Positions 41,256-50,962 of a DNA stretch of 64,000 nucleotides are shown one piece after another. The notes under the pieces were generated by a model. It was not told the origin of the DNA. It saw nothing but the letters and a program-made list of their open reading frames with translations, and did no database searches. Source of the DNA: Devosia aquimaris (GTDB lineage Bacteria > Pseudomonadota > Alphaproteobacteria > Rhizobiales > Devosiaceae); NCBI RefSeq assembly GCF_020169335.1, contig NZ_JAIEZN010000002.1, forward strand, positions 620,001 to 684,000, given 5' to 3'. A program made the translations under genes and the position numbers. Position 1 is the first letter of the stretch. Each line of letters opens with the position of its first letter.

Positions 41256-44200
41256 GCGAGCGCGGTCCTCTCGTTGTCCCCTTCGACACCAGCCGCCACC
41301 AGGCGCTGGCTGCCGATCCCGCCTGGTCGATCTGGGTGTCGGCCAATGCCGGCTCGGGCAAGACCTTCGTGCTCACCCGCCGCGTGCTGCGCCTACTGCT
41401 CTCGGGCGTCGCGCCCGAGGCCATCCTGTGCCTCACCTATACCAAGGCCGCCGCCGCCGAAATGCGCCGCCGCGTCGCCGATCGCCTGGCCGAATGGGCC
41501 CTGTTCGACGATGCTGCGCTGGACAAGGCGCTGCGCGACATCGAGGGCCGCGAGCCCGACGCCGCCCTGCGCAATCGCGCCCGCACCCTTTTCGCCCGGG
41601 CGCTCGAAACCCCCGGCGGGCTCAAGATTGTCACCATCCACGCTTTCTGCGAATCGGTGCTGCACCGCTTCCCGCTCGAAGCCGGCGTGCCCTTTGATTT
41701 CTCCGTCATCGAGGATGACGAGCGCACCGCCCTGCTGCTGGCGGCGCGCGAAACCGTTTTGGCGCAGGGGCTGGGCGTCGCCGGAGCGGTGGAAACCCTG
41801 TTTCAGACGCTGAGCGACGAGCAGATCAAGAACGCCATCAATGCGGCCCTCGCCGATGGCCGCAAGCTCAAGCTGGTCCTCGCCGATCCCGCCCGCGCCA
41901 AGGCCAATCTGCGCGCGCTGATCGGCGCCGCGGCCACCCGCTCGGTCGAGGAGATCGAAGCGGCCATCACCGGCGAACGCCTGATCGGCCCCGCCGAGAT
42001 CCAGGCGCTCTTTGCCATCACCCCGCCCAAGGGCGGCAATCGCAGCCTTGAGGACAAGCTGGCCGCGCTCGATCCCGCCAGCCCCGCCTCCGACGCCTGG
42101 CTGCGCGCCTTCCTCACCAAGGATCTGACGGTGCCGTCTCGCTTGGTGGTCAAGGCGGTCACCACCGGTAATCCCGATCTGGCCGATCAGCTCCAGGCCG
42201 AAGCCGAGCGCCTGGCCGCCCTGGCCGCAGCCCGCAGCGCCGCTGCGCTGGTCGATCGCAGCGAGGCCCTGCTCGATATCGTTGCCGCCGTCGGCCAGCG
42301 CTACGAGGCCACCAAGCGGGCGCGCTCCCTGCTCGATTTCGACGATCTGGTCGAGCGCCTTGCCGATCTCTTCCAGAACCAGTCCGGCGACTGGGTCCGC
42401 TACAAGCTCGATTCCGGCATCGACCACATCCTGGTCGATGAAAGCCAGGACACCAATGGCGAGCAGTGGCGCGTGGTCCGCGCTATCGCCGAGGAATATT
42501 TCGCCGGGGCAGGGGCCGTCACCCGGCCGCGCTCGCTGTTTGCCGTGGGCGACCAGAAACAGTCCATCTATTCCTTCCAGGGCGCCGAACCGGCCCTCTT
42601 TGGCCAGACCGGTGGTGACTACCAGCTGCGCGCCAGCGAAGCCGAAGTGCAGTTCCAGCCCGTGCCGCTGCGCACCAGCTTCCGCACCCTGCCCGAAATC
42701 CTGGCGGCGGTGGATCTGGTCAGCGACCGCCCGGATATCCAGGCGGCCCTGCTGGAAACCGAAAAAGTCCATCACAACACCGCCCGCACCATGCGCGGCG
42801 GCAGTGTCACGCTCTGGCCACCCATCCAGCAGCCCGGCGAGGCCCGGGCCGATGCCGATTGGCCCACCAGCGTGCTCGATCTGCAGCCCAGCGCGCCCCG
42901 CCAGGTGGCCGAGGCCATCGCCGCCCGCATCCGCGGCTGGATCGATGCGCGTCGCCCGCTCACGGGCCGTGGTCGCGCCGTCACCGCCGATGATGTGCTG
43001 ATCCTGGTGCAGTCGCGCGGGCCGGTGTTCCAGGAGGTCATCCGCGCCCTGCGCAAGGCGGAACTGCCCACCCCCGGCGCTGATCGCCTGGGGGTTACCG
43101 GCCATATCGCCGTGCTCGATCTTCTGGCGCTCTGCGACGTGCTGCTCAATCCGGCGGACGATCTGCAATTGGCTGCCCTGCTGCGCTCGCCTCTCTTTGA
43201 TATCGATGAGGCGCTGCTGTTTGCCGTGGCCCAGCCACGCGCCGACCGCCAGACGCTCTGGCAGGCGCTGGCCGCCCATGCCGACCCGGCTGCTATCGCC
43301 GCCGCCGAGCGCCTGGCCCGCTGGCGTGGCGAGCTCGATTTCGAACGCCCCTTCGAATTCCTCGCCCAGGTGCTCTATGCCGAAGGCGGCCTCCGCCGCT
43401 TCCACACCCGCTTTGGTCCCGAGGTCGATGACATCGTTGCCGAACTGCTCGAACTGGCCCTCAGCCACGAGCAGGGCGCCCAGCCTTCGCTGCAGGGCTT
43501 TGTCGCCGACATGCGCCAGCGCTCGGGCACCATCAAGCGCGAATTGCCCGATGCCGGCGCCGGTGTCCGCGTCATGACCGTCCATGGCGCCAAGGGTCTT
43601 GAAGCCCCCATCGTCATCCTCGCCGATGCCGCCACCAAGCCCAGCAAGCAGATGCTGGGCAAGCCGGTTTATCTCTTGGCCGAAGCCCCCGGCCCGCTGC
43701 TGGTCCATGCCGCCGGCAAGGGCGATCATGTCGAGGCGACGCTGGGCATCAAGCAGGCCGTCGATGACAATCTGGAGCGCGAATACTGGCGCAAACTCTA
43801 TGTCGCCATGACCCGCGCCGAAGACGAGCTCTATGTCACCGGCGCGCTGACCCCCGGTTCCGAAGCCGCCACCCAATTGGCCGGCAGCTGGTACGAGGCC
43901 GTTGAAACCGCGCTTCGCCCCTTGTCCGAGACGCAGGCTGACGCTGTCGGCGTCGAGACGGCCATCATCTACCCGCGCGAACGCGTCGCGCCCGTCCCGG
44001 TGCGCGATTCGGCGCCCGCTGTCGGTGCCGGCATGGTGCCCCTCATCCTGCCGCCCTTGCCGCCGGCGCCGGTTGTCACCCGCGTGTCGCCCTCCCAGGC
44101 CGCCAGCGGCATCAGCACCACCACTGCGCTCGATAGTCTTGCCGAACAGGTGCGCGATGCCGAAGCCGCCCGCCGCGAGGGCATCGCGCTCCATGCCCTG

Positions 44201-44683
44201 CTGCAACATCTGGGCACGCTCGACCCTGCGATCTGGCCGGCGATTGCCGACAAGGCGCTCATGGCCCTGCTGCCCGATTCGCCTGCCGATCATCCGCGCC
44301 TGGCCGCCAAGGCCATGTCCATTCTGCGCCGCCCCGATCTCATGCGCCTGTTCGGCCCCATGAGCCGGGCTGAAGTGCCCTTCGCACTGGACCTTTTGCG
44401 CGATGGCCAGCCCGTCCGTCTGAGCGGTCGTATTGATCGTCTGGTGATTGACGAACAGGGGGTGTTGGTGGTCGACTACAAGTCCGACGCGTCGGTACCC
44501 GACAGGGTTGCCGATGTGCCGGGGAACTACATTACCCAGCTCGGATTGTATGCGTTGGTTGCAGGTCAGCTTTTCCCTGGACAGGTCATACGGGCGGCAA
44601 TTCTGTGGACGAGTTTGGAATCATTGATGAATCTGCCATCGGATATGCTGGTGGCGGGCGCCCGCGGCTTCACCATGCGGTGA
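41252..44683 (+). CDS. addA: double-strand break repair helicase-nuclease AddA
   Basis: AddA (1143 aa) is the active UvrD-type helicase and nuclease subunit. Motif I is SANAGSGKTFVLTRRVLRLLL at about 31-51, motif Ia CLTYTKAAAAEMRRRV, motif II HILVDESQDTN, motif III FAVGDQKQSIYSFQGAEP, motif V RVMTVHGAKGLEAPIVIL and motif VI LYVAMTRAEDELYV. The nuclease motif at the C terminus is GVLVVDYKSDASVP. Length and order are normal. It is followed by trxA after 78 nt. Confidence 0.97.
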   Translation: MSERGPLVVPFDTSRHQALAADPAWSIWVSANAGSGKTFVLTRRVLRLLLSGVAPEAILCLTYTKAAAAEMRRRVADRLAEWALFDDAALDKALRDIEGREPDAALRNRARTLFARALETPGGLKIVTIHAFCESVLHRFPLEAGVPFDFSVIEDDERTALLLAARETVLAQGLGVAGAVETLFQTLSDEQIKNAINAALADGRKLKLVLADPARAKANLRALIGAAATRSVEEIEAAITGERLIGPAEIQALFAITPPKGGNRSLEDKLAALDPASPASDAWLRAFLTKDLTVPSRLVVKAVTTGNPDLADQLQAEAERLAALAAARSAAALVDRSEALLDIVAAVGQRYEATKRARSLLDFDDLVERLADLFQNQSGDWVRYKLDSGIDHILVDESQDTNGEQWRVVRAIAEEYFAGAGAVTRPRSLFAVGDQKQSIYSFQGAEPALFGQTGGDYQLRASEAEVQFQPVPLRTSFRTLPEILAAVDLVSDRPDIQAALLETEKVHHNTARTMRGGSVTLWPPIQQPGEARADADWPTSVLDLQPSAPRQVAEAIAARIRGWIDARRPLTGRGRAVTADDVLILVQSRGPVFQEVIRALRKAELPTPGADRLGVTGHIAVLDLLALCDVLLNPADDLQLAALLRSPLFDIDEALLFAVAQPRADRQTLWQALAAHADPAAIAAAERLARWRGELDFERPFEFLAQVLYAEGGLRRFHTRFGPEVDDIVAELLELALSHEQGAQPSLQGFVADMRQRSGTIKRELPDAGAGVRVMTVHGAKGLEAPIVILADAATKPSKQMLGKPVYLLAEAPGPLLVHAAGKGDHVEATLGIKQAVDDNLEREYWRKLYVAMTRAEDELYVTGALTPGSEAATQLAGSWYEAVETALRPLSETQADAVGVETAIIYPRERVAPVPVRDSAPAVGAGMVPLILPPLPPAPVVTRVSPSQAASGISTTTALDSLAEQVRDAEAARREGIALHALLQHLGTLDPAIWPAIADKALMALLPDSPADHPRLAAKAMSILRRPDLMRLFGPMSRAEVPFALDLLRDGQPVRLSGRIDRLVIDEQGVLVVDYKSDASVPDRVADVPGNYITQLGLYALVAGQLFPGQVIRAAILWTSLESLMNLPSDMLVAGARGFTMR

Positions 44684-44761
44684 TCTGCGTTGTGCCTGCG
44701 CTGGACTCTTCCCAGCTTTAGGCGCACACAGTCCGCCGCTTTCAACAAAAGGCAAAAACCC

Positions 44762-45085
44762 ATGACTAGTCACGTTTCCGATGCCAATTTTGGCGAGGAA
44801 GTCCTGAACTCCAAAGAACCCGTCCTCGTGGATTTCTGGGCGGAGTGGTGCGGGCCCTGCCGTGCGATTGCACCCGTGCTCGATGAGCTGTCTGTCGAAC
44901 TGGCCGGCAAGGTCAAGATCGTCAAGCTTAATGTCGATGACAATCCGGGTACCGCCAGCAAGTATGGCGTGCGCTCCATCCCGACCATGATCCTCTTCAA
45001 GGGCGGCGAAGCTGCCGACATGAAGATCGGTGCAGGCACGCCCAAGGCCGGCCTCACCAAGTGGCTCGAAGGCCACGCCGCCTGA
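44762..45085 (+). CDS. trxA: thioredoxin
   Basis: The 107-aa thioredoxin has the active site WAEWCGPCRAIAP (WCGPC) at about 29-33 and the cis-Pro loop VRSIPTMILFKGG. The start is at 44762; the frame extends upstream to 44690 without conservation. It is the usual gene after addA in this order and has its own terminator. Confidence 0.97.
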   Translation: MTSHVSDANFGEEVLNSKEPVLVDFWAEWCGPCRAIAPVLDELSVELAGKVKIVKLNVDDNPGTASKYGVRSIPTMILFKGGEAADMKIGAGTPKAGLTKWLEGHAA

Positions 45086-45110
45086 CACCAGGCGCCTGAG
45101 AAATTTGCAA

Positions 45111-45141
45111 AGCACCGTCGGGTCTCCCGGCGGTGCTTTTT
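45111..45141 (+). terminator. terminator after trxA
   Basis: AGCACCG (45111-45117) pairs with CGGTGCT (45131-45137), with additional inner pairing (GGG/CCC), followed by TTTTT. It ends the murU-addB-addA-trxA transcript. Confidence 0.9.
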
Positions 45142-45238
45142 CATGGTCCCAGCGCCTTGCCCGGCAATTGCCTTGGTTCCGCTGCAACACGGCTTCTGCT
45201 AAGCCTTGCAGCCAACAAGAAGACTGGGGAGGAAGCCA

Positions 45239-46909
45239 ATGGCTCCCATCGATCTCGCCGCCGCGCCGTTCCACCTTGATGATGCCGCCATTACCTGGGT
45301 CCACGCCACCCGCGACGCCCTGAGCCCGCGCGACAAGCTGGCCCAGCTCTTTGTTCTGCTCGCCCGCGGCACGCCCGATGAAACGATCGAGGCCGTGCGC
45401 AGCTTCAAGCCCGGCGGCATCACCCGCATCTATTCCGACGATCTCATCGCCGAATACAATCTTTCGCGCGAACTGGCCGAGCTGAGCAGCATTCCGCTCC
45501 TGGTCAGCGCCGATCTCGAAGGCAGCCGCATGAGCCTGCCGCTCGGCACCAGCGTGCCCAATCCGCTGGGCCTGGCCGCTGTCGACGATCTCGAAGCCAC
45601 CACCGCCATTTCCACCCTCATGGCGCGCGAGGCCAATGCCATTGGCCTGAACTGGAGCTTCACCCCCGTCATCGATCTCAACATCGCCTGGCGCAGCGCC
45701 ATTGTCGGCACCCGCTCCTATGGCAGCGACATCGACAAGGTCGAGCGCCACGCCCTGGCCCAGATCGCCGCCTTCCAGGCCAATGGCGTCGCCGCCACCG
45801 TCAAGCACTGGCCCGGCGAAGGCTTTGATGATCGCGACCAGCATCTGGTCACCACCGTCAATCCGCTCTCCATGGCGGATTGGGAGGCCAATTTCGGCCG
45901 CCTCTATCGCAAGGCCATCGATGCCGGCGTGCTCTCCATCATGTCCGCCCATATCGCGCTGCCGGCCTATGCCCGCGCCATCGATCCCGATTGCGGCGCC
46001 GAGGCCTATCGCCCCGCCTCGCTGTCGCGCCTGCTCAATCACGATCTGCTGCGCCGCGAGCTGGGCTTTAATGGCCTGATCGTCTCCGATGCCACGCCCA
46101 TGGCTGGCATGGGCGATTGGGGCCCGCGCGACCAGACCCTGCCCGAGGTCATCATCTCGGGCTGCGACGTTATCCTGTTCAGCGACGATCCCAATGCCGA
46201 CCTGATGCGCCTGGTCAAGGCCGTGGCCGATGGCCGCCTCAATCAGGAGCGGGTCGACGAGGCCGTGACCCGCGTCCTGGCGCTCAAGGCCCGCCTGGGC
46301 CTCCATGCCGCGCCTGCGGCCCCGAGTCTGGAATCGGTCGCCGGTCTTGTCGCCTCCGACGCCCATCTGGCCACCGCCAAATCGGTCACCGCGCGGGTGC
46401 CCACCCTGGTCAAGGACACCCAGGGCCTGTTGCCGCTGTCGCCCTCGCGCCATCATCGCGTTCTGGTCTTTTCCACGGGGGCCGTGGTCCCCTTTGTGCC
46501 CCAGCCGCTGCCGCTGAGCCTGCCCGACCGGCTCGCCGCCGAGGGCTTTGAGGTGACGCTCTTCACCCCCGAGCTCGACGTCAAGCCGAGCGATTTCGAT
46601 CTGGTGCTTTATCTCTTCGCCGAAGAGACCACGCTCACCCGCAGCCGGATCTTCCTCGATTGGGTCAAGCTCACCGGCTCGGTCTTTGGTGGCATGCGCC
46701 GCTATTGGCACGACCTGCCCACCCTGATGGTGTCGCTGGGCTATCCCTATTATCTCTACGACGCCCCGCGCGTGCCCACCTATGTCAACGCCTACGGCTC
46801 CTCGGAGGCTATCCAGGCGGCCGTGCTCGAGGCCCTGCTGGGCCGCACGCCCTTTGCCGGCACCAGCCCTGTGGACCCCTTCTGCGGCAGCGATCAGGCC
46901 CGCTACTGA
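45239..46909 (+). CDS. glycoside hydrolase family 3 (NagZ-like) protein
   Basis: The 556-aa GH3 enzyme has no signal peptide and is therefore probably cytoplasmic. The start at 45239 has a strong GGGGAGGAAG upstream. The N-terminal barrel carries KHWPGEGFDDRDQH (189-202): the family motif KHFPGHG has Glu194 in place of His, while the NagZ-type Asp-x-His dyad (Asp200, His202) is kept. The nucleophile is Asp284 in GLIVSDATPM. A second alpha/beta domain of about 220 residues follows, as in two-domain bacterial beta-N-acetylglucosaminidases. A role in peptidoglycan-fragment recycling is plausible near murU, but the substrate is unproven. Confidence 0.83.
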   Translation: MAPIDLAAAPFHLDDAAITWVHATRDALSPRDKLAQLFVLLARGTPDETIEAVRSFKPGGITRIYSDDLIAEYNLSRELAELSSIPLLVSADLEGSRMSLPLGTSVPNPLGLAAVDDLEATTAISTLMAREANAIGLNWSFTPVIDLNIAWRSAIVGTRSYGSDIDKVERHALAQIAAFQANGVAATVKHWPGEGFDDRDQHLVTTVNPLSMADWEANFGRLYRKAIDAGVLSIMSAHIALPAYARAIDPDCGAEAYRPASLSRLLNHDLLRRELGFNGLIVSDATPMAGMGDWGPRDQTLPEVIISGCDVILFSDDPNADLMRLVKAVADGRLNQERVDEAVTRVLALKARLGLHAAPAAPSLESVAGLVASDAHLATAKSVTARVPTLVKDTQGLLPLSPSRHHRVLVFSTGAVVPFVPQPLPLSLPDRLAAEGFEVTLFTPELDVKPSDFDLVLYLFAEETTLTRSRIFLDWVKLTGSVFGGMRRYWHDLPTLMVSLGYPYYLYDAPRVPTYVNAYGSSEAIQAAVLEALLGRTPFAGTSPVDPFCGSDQARY

Positions 46910-46922
46910 TCGGGCCTGGCCA

Positions 46923-48215
46923 TCAGTCCGGCGGCGTGTGGTTCTTGGCCAGTACGTCGCCGGCCAGATAGAGCGAGCCACAGATCAGCACCCGCGCATT
47001 GGGTACGTCGGCGGCAGCCTTGAGCGCCGACAGGATCGAGCGCTTCGGCGCTGCTGCAAAGCCGGCGCCGCGCGCCTTGTGCGCAATCTCGTCGGCCCGG
47101 TGCGAATTGGGCTCGCCCGGCACTGTCAGCGTATAGATCTGCTGCACCTGGCCGTCAAAGGGGGCCAGAAAAGCTGCGGGATCGCGCGTGTTCATCATGC
47201 CCATGATCAGCACCAGCGGCGCGGGCCGCGTGCGGTTCATATCGGCAATCGCTGCTGCCAGCGCCGTGGCCCCATGCACATTGTGCCCGCCATCGAGCCA
47301 GAGTTCGCTGCCGTCATGCAGCATGTCGCGCAGCTTTCCATGCAGCGGCATCATCCGCGCCGGCCACACCACCGATCGCAATCCCTTGGCAAGGGCCGCC
47401 GCATCCACCGGCAGCCCGAAATGCCGCGTCGCGGCAATAGCCAGCGCCGCATTGTGGAACTGGTGCGCGCCGATCAGCGCCGGCGGCGGCAGGTCGAGCA
47501 ACCCGTCCTCGTCCTGATAAACCAGCCGCCCGTCCTGGGACTGGCCATGAAAATCTTCGCCCTGCCAGATCGGGCGCACGCCCAGCCGGTGCGCTGCCCT
47601 TTCGATCACGGCACGGCCATCGGGCTGCTGCAGCCCGATGACGGCCTTGCTGCCGCGCTTGAGAATGCCGGCCTTGCTCACCGCGATCTCGGCAATGGTC
47701 TTGCCCAGGAACCCCTGGTGATCGATGTCCACCGGGGTGATGATCACCCCCAGGGGATGCTCGACAACATTGGTGGTGTCATAGGTGCCGCCCATGCCCG
47801 TTTCGAGCAGCAGATAGTCGGCCCTGTTCTCGGCATAGAGCAGCATGGCCGCCACTGTCGTCACCTCGAAAAAGGTGATCGAGCGCCCCGCATTGACCGC
47901 CTCGACCCGCTCCAGCGTGGCATTGAGCCGGCGCGTATCCACCAGCTTTCCGGCCAGCCGGATACGCTCGTTGAAGCGCACCAGATGGGGCGAGTTATAG
48001 ACGTGAACGCTCTTGCCGGCCGCTTCCAGGAACGCCCGGAGATAGGCGATGGTCGAGCCCTTGGCATTGGTCCCGGCCACATGGATCACCGGCGGCAGAT
48101 GCTGGTGCGGATTGCCCAGATCAGCCAGCAGCGGCATCATCCGGTCCAGGCTCAGGTCGATCAGCTTGGGGTGCAGCGCCGAAAGGCGCTTGAGAATGGC
48201 ATCGGTACGCGACAT
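46923..48215 (-). CDS. folC: bifunctional folylpolyglutamate/dihydrofolate synthase
   Basis: The 430-aa FolC joins glutamate to dihydropteroate and extends polyglutamate tails of folate. The Mur-ligase-like P-loop is HVAGTNAKGSTIAYLRAFLE (about 45-64), followed by SPHLVRFNERIRLAG, LLLETGMGGTYDTTNVVEHP, and the C-terminal LWLDGGHNVHGA. It is on the minus strand, converging on the GH3 gene with only 13 nt between the stops. Confidence 0.95.
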   Translation of the reverse strand: MSRTDAILKRLSALHPKLIDLSLDRMMPLLADLGNPHQHLPPVIHVAGTNAKGSTIAYLRAFLEAAGKSVHVYNSPHLVRFNERIRLAGKLVDTRRLNATLERVEAVNAGRSITFFEVTTVAAMLLYAENRADYLLLETGMGGTYDTTNVVEHPLGVIITPVDIDHQGFLGKTIAEIAVSKAGILKRGSKAVIGLQQPDGRAVIERAAHRLGVRPIWQGEDFHGQSQDGRLVYQDEDGLLDLPPPALIGAHQFHNAALAIAATRHFGLPVDAAALAKGLRSVVWPARMMPLHGKLRDMLHDGSELWLDGGHNVHGATALAAAIADMNRTRPAPLVLIMGMMNTRDPAAFLAPFDGQVQQIYTLTVPGEPNSHRADEIAHKARGAGFAAAPKRSILSALKAAADVPNARVLICGSLYLAGDVLAKNHTPPD

Positions 48216-48301
48216 GGGAGGTCCTGTCGGAGACGGGAACCCCCGTTTACGCCAGACACGCTTGTCGTCTCAAGGGTTTGTCGCCATGCCGGGATACGAA
48301 T

Positions 48302-48327
48302 GTTGCCCCGGTCTGCACCGGGGCAAC
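48302..48327 (-). terminator. hairpin between the first chemoreceptor gene and folC
   Basis: GTTGCCCCGGT (48302-48312) and ACCGGGGCAAC (48317-48327) form a perfect 11-bp stem with loop CTGC, 23 nt beyond the chemoreceptor stop. No T-run follows on either strand, so it may be a weak or Rho-assisted terminator. Confidence 0.5.
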
Positions 48328-48349
48328 CGAATGTGTCGGCGCGGCCTGG

Positions 48350-50746
48350 CTAGAACTCGTTCCAGTCCGCCGAGACCGCCGCATTGCCATGGCTGAGATA
48401 CTGCTGAGCGGCCTTGCGGGCAGGCGCAGCCGGGGCAGGGTTCGGCCGCGCAGCCGCTGCTGCCCGGGCCGGGGCCCGGCCCGGCGTGCCGCCATGGGTG
48501 GCAAACACGGCCACGATATCGTCCAACTCGGTGGCCTGGCTTTCGGTCTGCTCGATGGCCGCATTGATCTCTTCGACCAGCGCCGCATTGTGCTGGGTCA
48601 TCTCGTCCATCTGACGCACGCCCACATTGACTTCCTCGATGGCCGAGGCCTGTTCCTTGCTTTCGCGCGCAATGCCTTCCATCACCAGGCTGTTCTCGCG
48701 AATGCCTTCAAGGATCGCTTCGAGCTTGCCCGCGGCTTCGGCCACCAGCCGCGAACCGCCAGCGACCTCGGTCGCGCTCTGCTCGATCAGCAGTTTGACA
48801 TCCGCCGAGGCCGAGGCGGCCGACTGCGCCAGGCGCCGCACTTCCACGGCCACCACGGCAAAGCCCTTGCCGGCATCGCCGGCCCGTGCCGCTTCGACAG
48901 ACGCGTTCAGCGCCAGCAGATTGGTCTGGAAGGCAATGTCGTCGATCAGCCCGATGATGTTGGAGATCTTGGCCGAGGAGCTGGTGATCCGCTCCATGGC
49001 CCCGGTCGCCTTCTCCATCACGACGCCGCCTTCTTCGGCCGTCTGCGACACGGCCTGCGACTTCAGGCTGGCTTCCCCCGACTTGTTGGCATTGGCCAGA
49101 ACCGTTGCCGCCAGCTGCTCCATGGTGGCCGAAGTCTCTTCGATGGTCGCGGCCTGCTTGGTGGTGCGCTCGCTCAGATCATTGGCGCCTGCCAGGATTT
49201 CGCCGGTGGCGGTGCGCAGGGTCTGCGAGGTGTGCTGCAGGCGCCCGACCACATCGGTCAGGCGATCGGCGACCGCATTGGTATCGACCTGCAGCTCGGC
49301 AAAGGCCCCCTGGAACTGGCCCTCGACGCGTTCGGTCAGGTCCGTATTGGCCAGCGCCTTGAGCACGCGGCCGGTTTCGCTCAGGCCCGTCTCGACGGTC
49401 TTGACCAGGCTGTTGACGCTGCTGGCCAGCCCGTTGAGCTCTGCGTCCGGAAATTCGGCATTGACCCGCTTGGAGAAGTCACCGGCAATGGCGGCATCCA
49501 CCACATTGCCAAACGCCTGCTGCAGCGCGCTCATCATCTGGCGCCGCGCATCCTCGTCGGCGATGATGCGCACCGCTTCGGCCGCGCTCATGTCCTTGAC
49601 CTTGTTGGCATTCTCGCGGAACACCTCGACCGTGCGGGCCATGGTGCCCATTTCGTCGCTGCGCGCGGTGTCATGCACCTTGACCTCGAGATTGCCCTTG
49701 GCGAGCTCGTTCATGGTCTGCGACAGCCGCGCAATGGGCTTCCGCACAATGGTGCGCGATGTCACGAGGATCACGCCCAGACTCACCAGCAGGATGATGA
49801 CGCCGCCGATGATCGCAGACTGGATCTGCTGCAGCACCGGGCCGCTGAAGATCGCTGCCGGCACATCGAGAATGGCCGCCCAGGTGGTGTTCATGCCCGG
49901 CGCGGTGAACGGATAGACCAGGCGCACGGTGCCATCCGGCATGTCGCGGATAACCCGCATCTGGCCATCGGCCAGCGACTGGCTCACCAGATCGGCGCCG
50001 GGATCGGCATAGGCGGTGGTCAGCTTGGTCTTGTCGGGATTGGCCAGCCAATTGCCATTGCTGGCGACCAGCATCACGCTGCCGCCCTCAAAGGGCTGCA
50101 TCCCGGCCAGCAGCGCCGTCAGGTCGTTGAGCCGGATATCAACGCCGGCGATGCCCACGATAGTGCCGTCGACGGTCACGGGCGAGGACACCGAGGTCAG
50201 CAGGTTCTCGCCGCTGGCGGAGAAATAGGGGGAGGTGATGAGCGTCTTCTTGGTGCTCATCGGGCCGGCATAATACTCGTCCTCGACATTGATCGACCAG
50301 GTCGAGAACGCCATCTCGCCGGCGTCGTCCTTGGTCCAATAGGCGGTGAAGACGCCCTGGTCATTGGTGCCTTCAGTGCCCGCGAGCAGGCGGGGCGCCG
50401 TCGGGCCCGGCAGTTCCATCATCCAGGACCCGAACACGAAGTCATACTGCGGCGCCACCTGTTCCAGCAGGGCCACGACATTGCTGCGCGTGGTTCCGGC
50501 CTCGCTCATATAGCCCGAGATGGTGGCGGCCAGCGTGGTGCCGGCCGACGTGGCCTCGGTGAGGTTCACCGCAAGCTGATTGGCAACGCTGTTGGCGGTC
50601 TGCGTCGCCAGGGCCATGACCTGCTCTTCGGTCTGGCTCTTGGCGTTCAAGACATTGATGGTGGTATAGGCGGACAAAATGAGCGCGATGGAAATTCCAG
50701 ACGCCAGAACAAGTTTGCCAGAAACGGTGCGGGGGAGGAGCGCCAT
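48350..50746 (-). CDS. methyl-accepting chemotaxis protein with dCache sensor and DWNEF tail
   Basis: The chemoreceptor has 798 aa from the ATG at 50746. A first membrane helix (SGKLVLASGISIALILSAYTTINVL) precedes a large periplasmic Cache-type sensor (about 40-290, with FVFGSWMMELPG and GIAGVDIRLNDLTALL), then a second helix (IIGGVIILLVSLGVILVTS), HAMP segments, and the signalling domain with the conserved hairpin tip [36 protein letters not shown]. It ends in DWNEF, resembling the NWETF pentapeptide that tethers CheR/CheB. It is a paralogue of the next gene; ligands are unknown. No che genes are in the window. Confidence 0.9.
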   Translation of the reverse strand: MALLPRTVSGKLVLASGISIALILSAYTTINVLNAKSQTEEQVMALATQTANSVANQLAVNLTEATSAGTTLAATISGYMSEAGTTRSNVVALLEQVAPQYDFVFGSWMMELPGPTAPRLLAGTEGTNDQGVFTAYWTKDDAGEMAFSTWSINVEDEYYAGPMSTKKTLITSPYFSASGENLLTSVSSPVTVDGTIVGIAGVDIRLNDLTALLAGMQPFEGGSVMLVASNGNWLANPDKTKLTTAYADPGADLVSQSLADGQMRVIRDMPDGTVRLVYPFTAPGMNTTWAAILDVPAAIFSGPVLQQIQSAIIGGVIILLVSLGVILVTSRTIVRKPIARLSQTMNELAKGNLEVKVHDTARSDEMGTMARTVEVFRENANKVKDMSAAEAVRIIADEDARRQMMSALQQAFGNVVDAAIAGDFSKRVNAEFPDAELNGLASSVNSLVKTVETGLSETGRVLKALANTDLTERVEGQFQGAFAELQVDTNAVADRLTDVVGRLQHTSQTLRTATGEILAGANDLSERTTKQAATIEETSATMEQLAATVLANANKSGEASLKSQAVSQTAEEGGVVMEKATGAMERITSSSAKISNIIGLIDDIAFQTNLLALNASVEAARAGDAGKGFAVVAVEVRRLAQSAASASADVKLLIEQSATEVAGGSRLVAEAAGKLEAILEGIRENSLVMEGIARESKEQASAIEEVNVGVRQMDEMTQHNAALVEEINAAIEQTESQATELDDIVAVFATHGGTPGRAPARAAAAARPNPAPAAPARKAAQQYLSHGNAAVSADWNEF

Positions 50747-50761
50747 ATTTTTGGTCCGGTT

Positions 50762-50779
50762 GTACACAGGTGGTACACA
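50762..50779. repeat. direct heptamer repeat upstream of the first chemoreceptor
   Basis: GTACACA occurs at 50762-50768 and 50773-50779, exactly 11 bp apart, about one helical turn. A small palindrome CAACAA-CT-TTGTTG lies just beyond (50790-50803). These lie 16-57 bp upstream of the start codon at 50746 and could be a regulator site. Confidence 0.35.
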
Positions 50780-50870
50780 ACACTTCGCACAACAACTTTG
50801 TTGAATGCTTAACCACGCGCCCCTGCAGGGCGCGAATACGGCGTGGTACTGCGCTAAGGCTGGTCGATAC

Positions 50871-50901
50871 GACAAAGGCCCCGCCAAGGGGTGCGGGGCC
50901 T
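50871..50901 (-). terminator. terminator of the second chemoreceptor gene
   Basis: AGGCCCCGC (50876-50884) pairs with GCGGGGCCT (50893-50901). On the minus strand the stem is followed by TTTGTCG. It lies about 60 nt beyond the stop at 50963. Confidence 0.7.
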
Positions 50902-50962
50902 CCAGATAGTCAGGCAAAGCCTGCGCCGCCAGGAGGCGGCGCCCGGCCGTCCAGCCTCGGCC

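Noticed and set aside
41393..44293. A 966-codon open frame on the minus strand
   Set aside because: It is the shadow of addA, whose helicase motifs are unambiguous on the plus strand.
44621..46981. A 786-codon open frame on the minus strand
   Set aside because: It is antisense to trxA and the GH3 gene and crosses their terminator; both plus-strand genes are supported by motifs.
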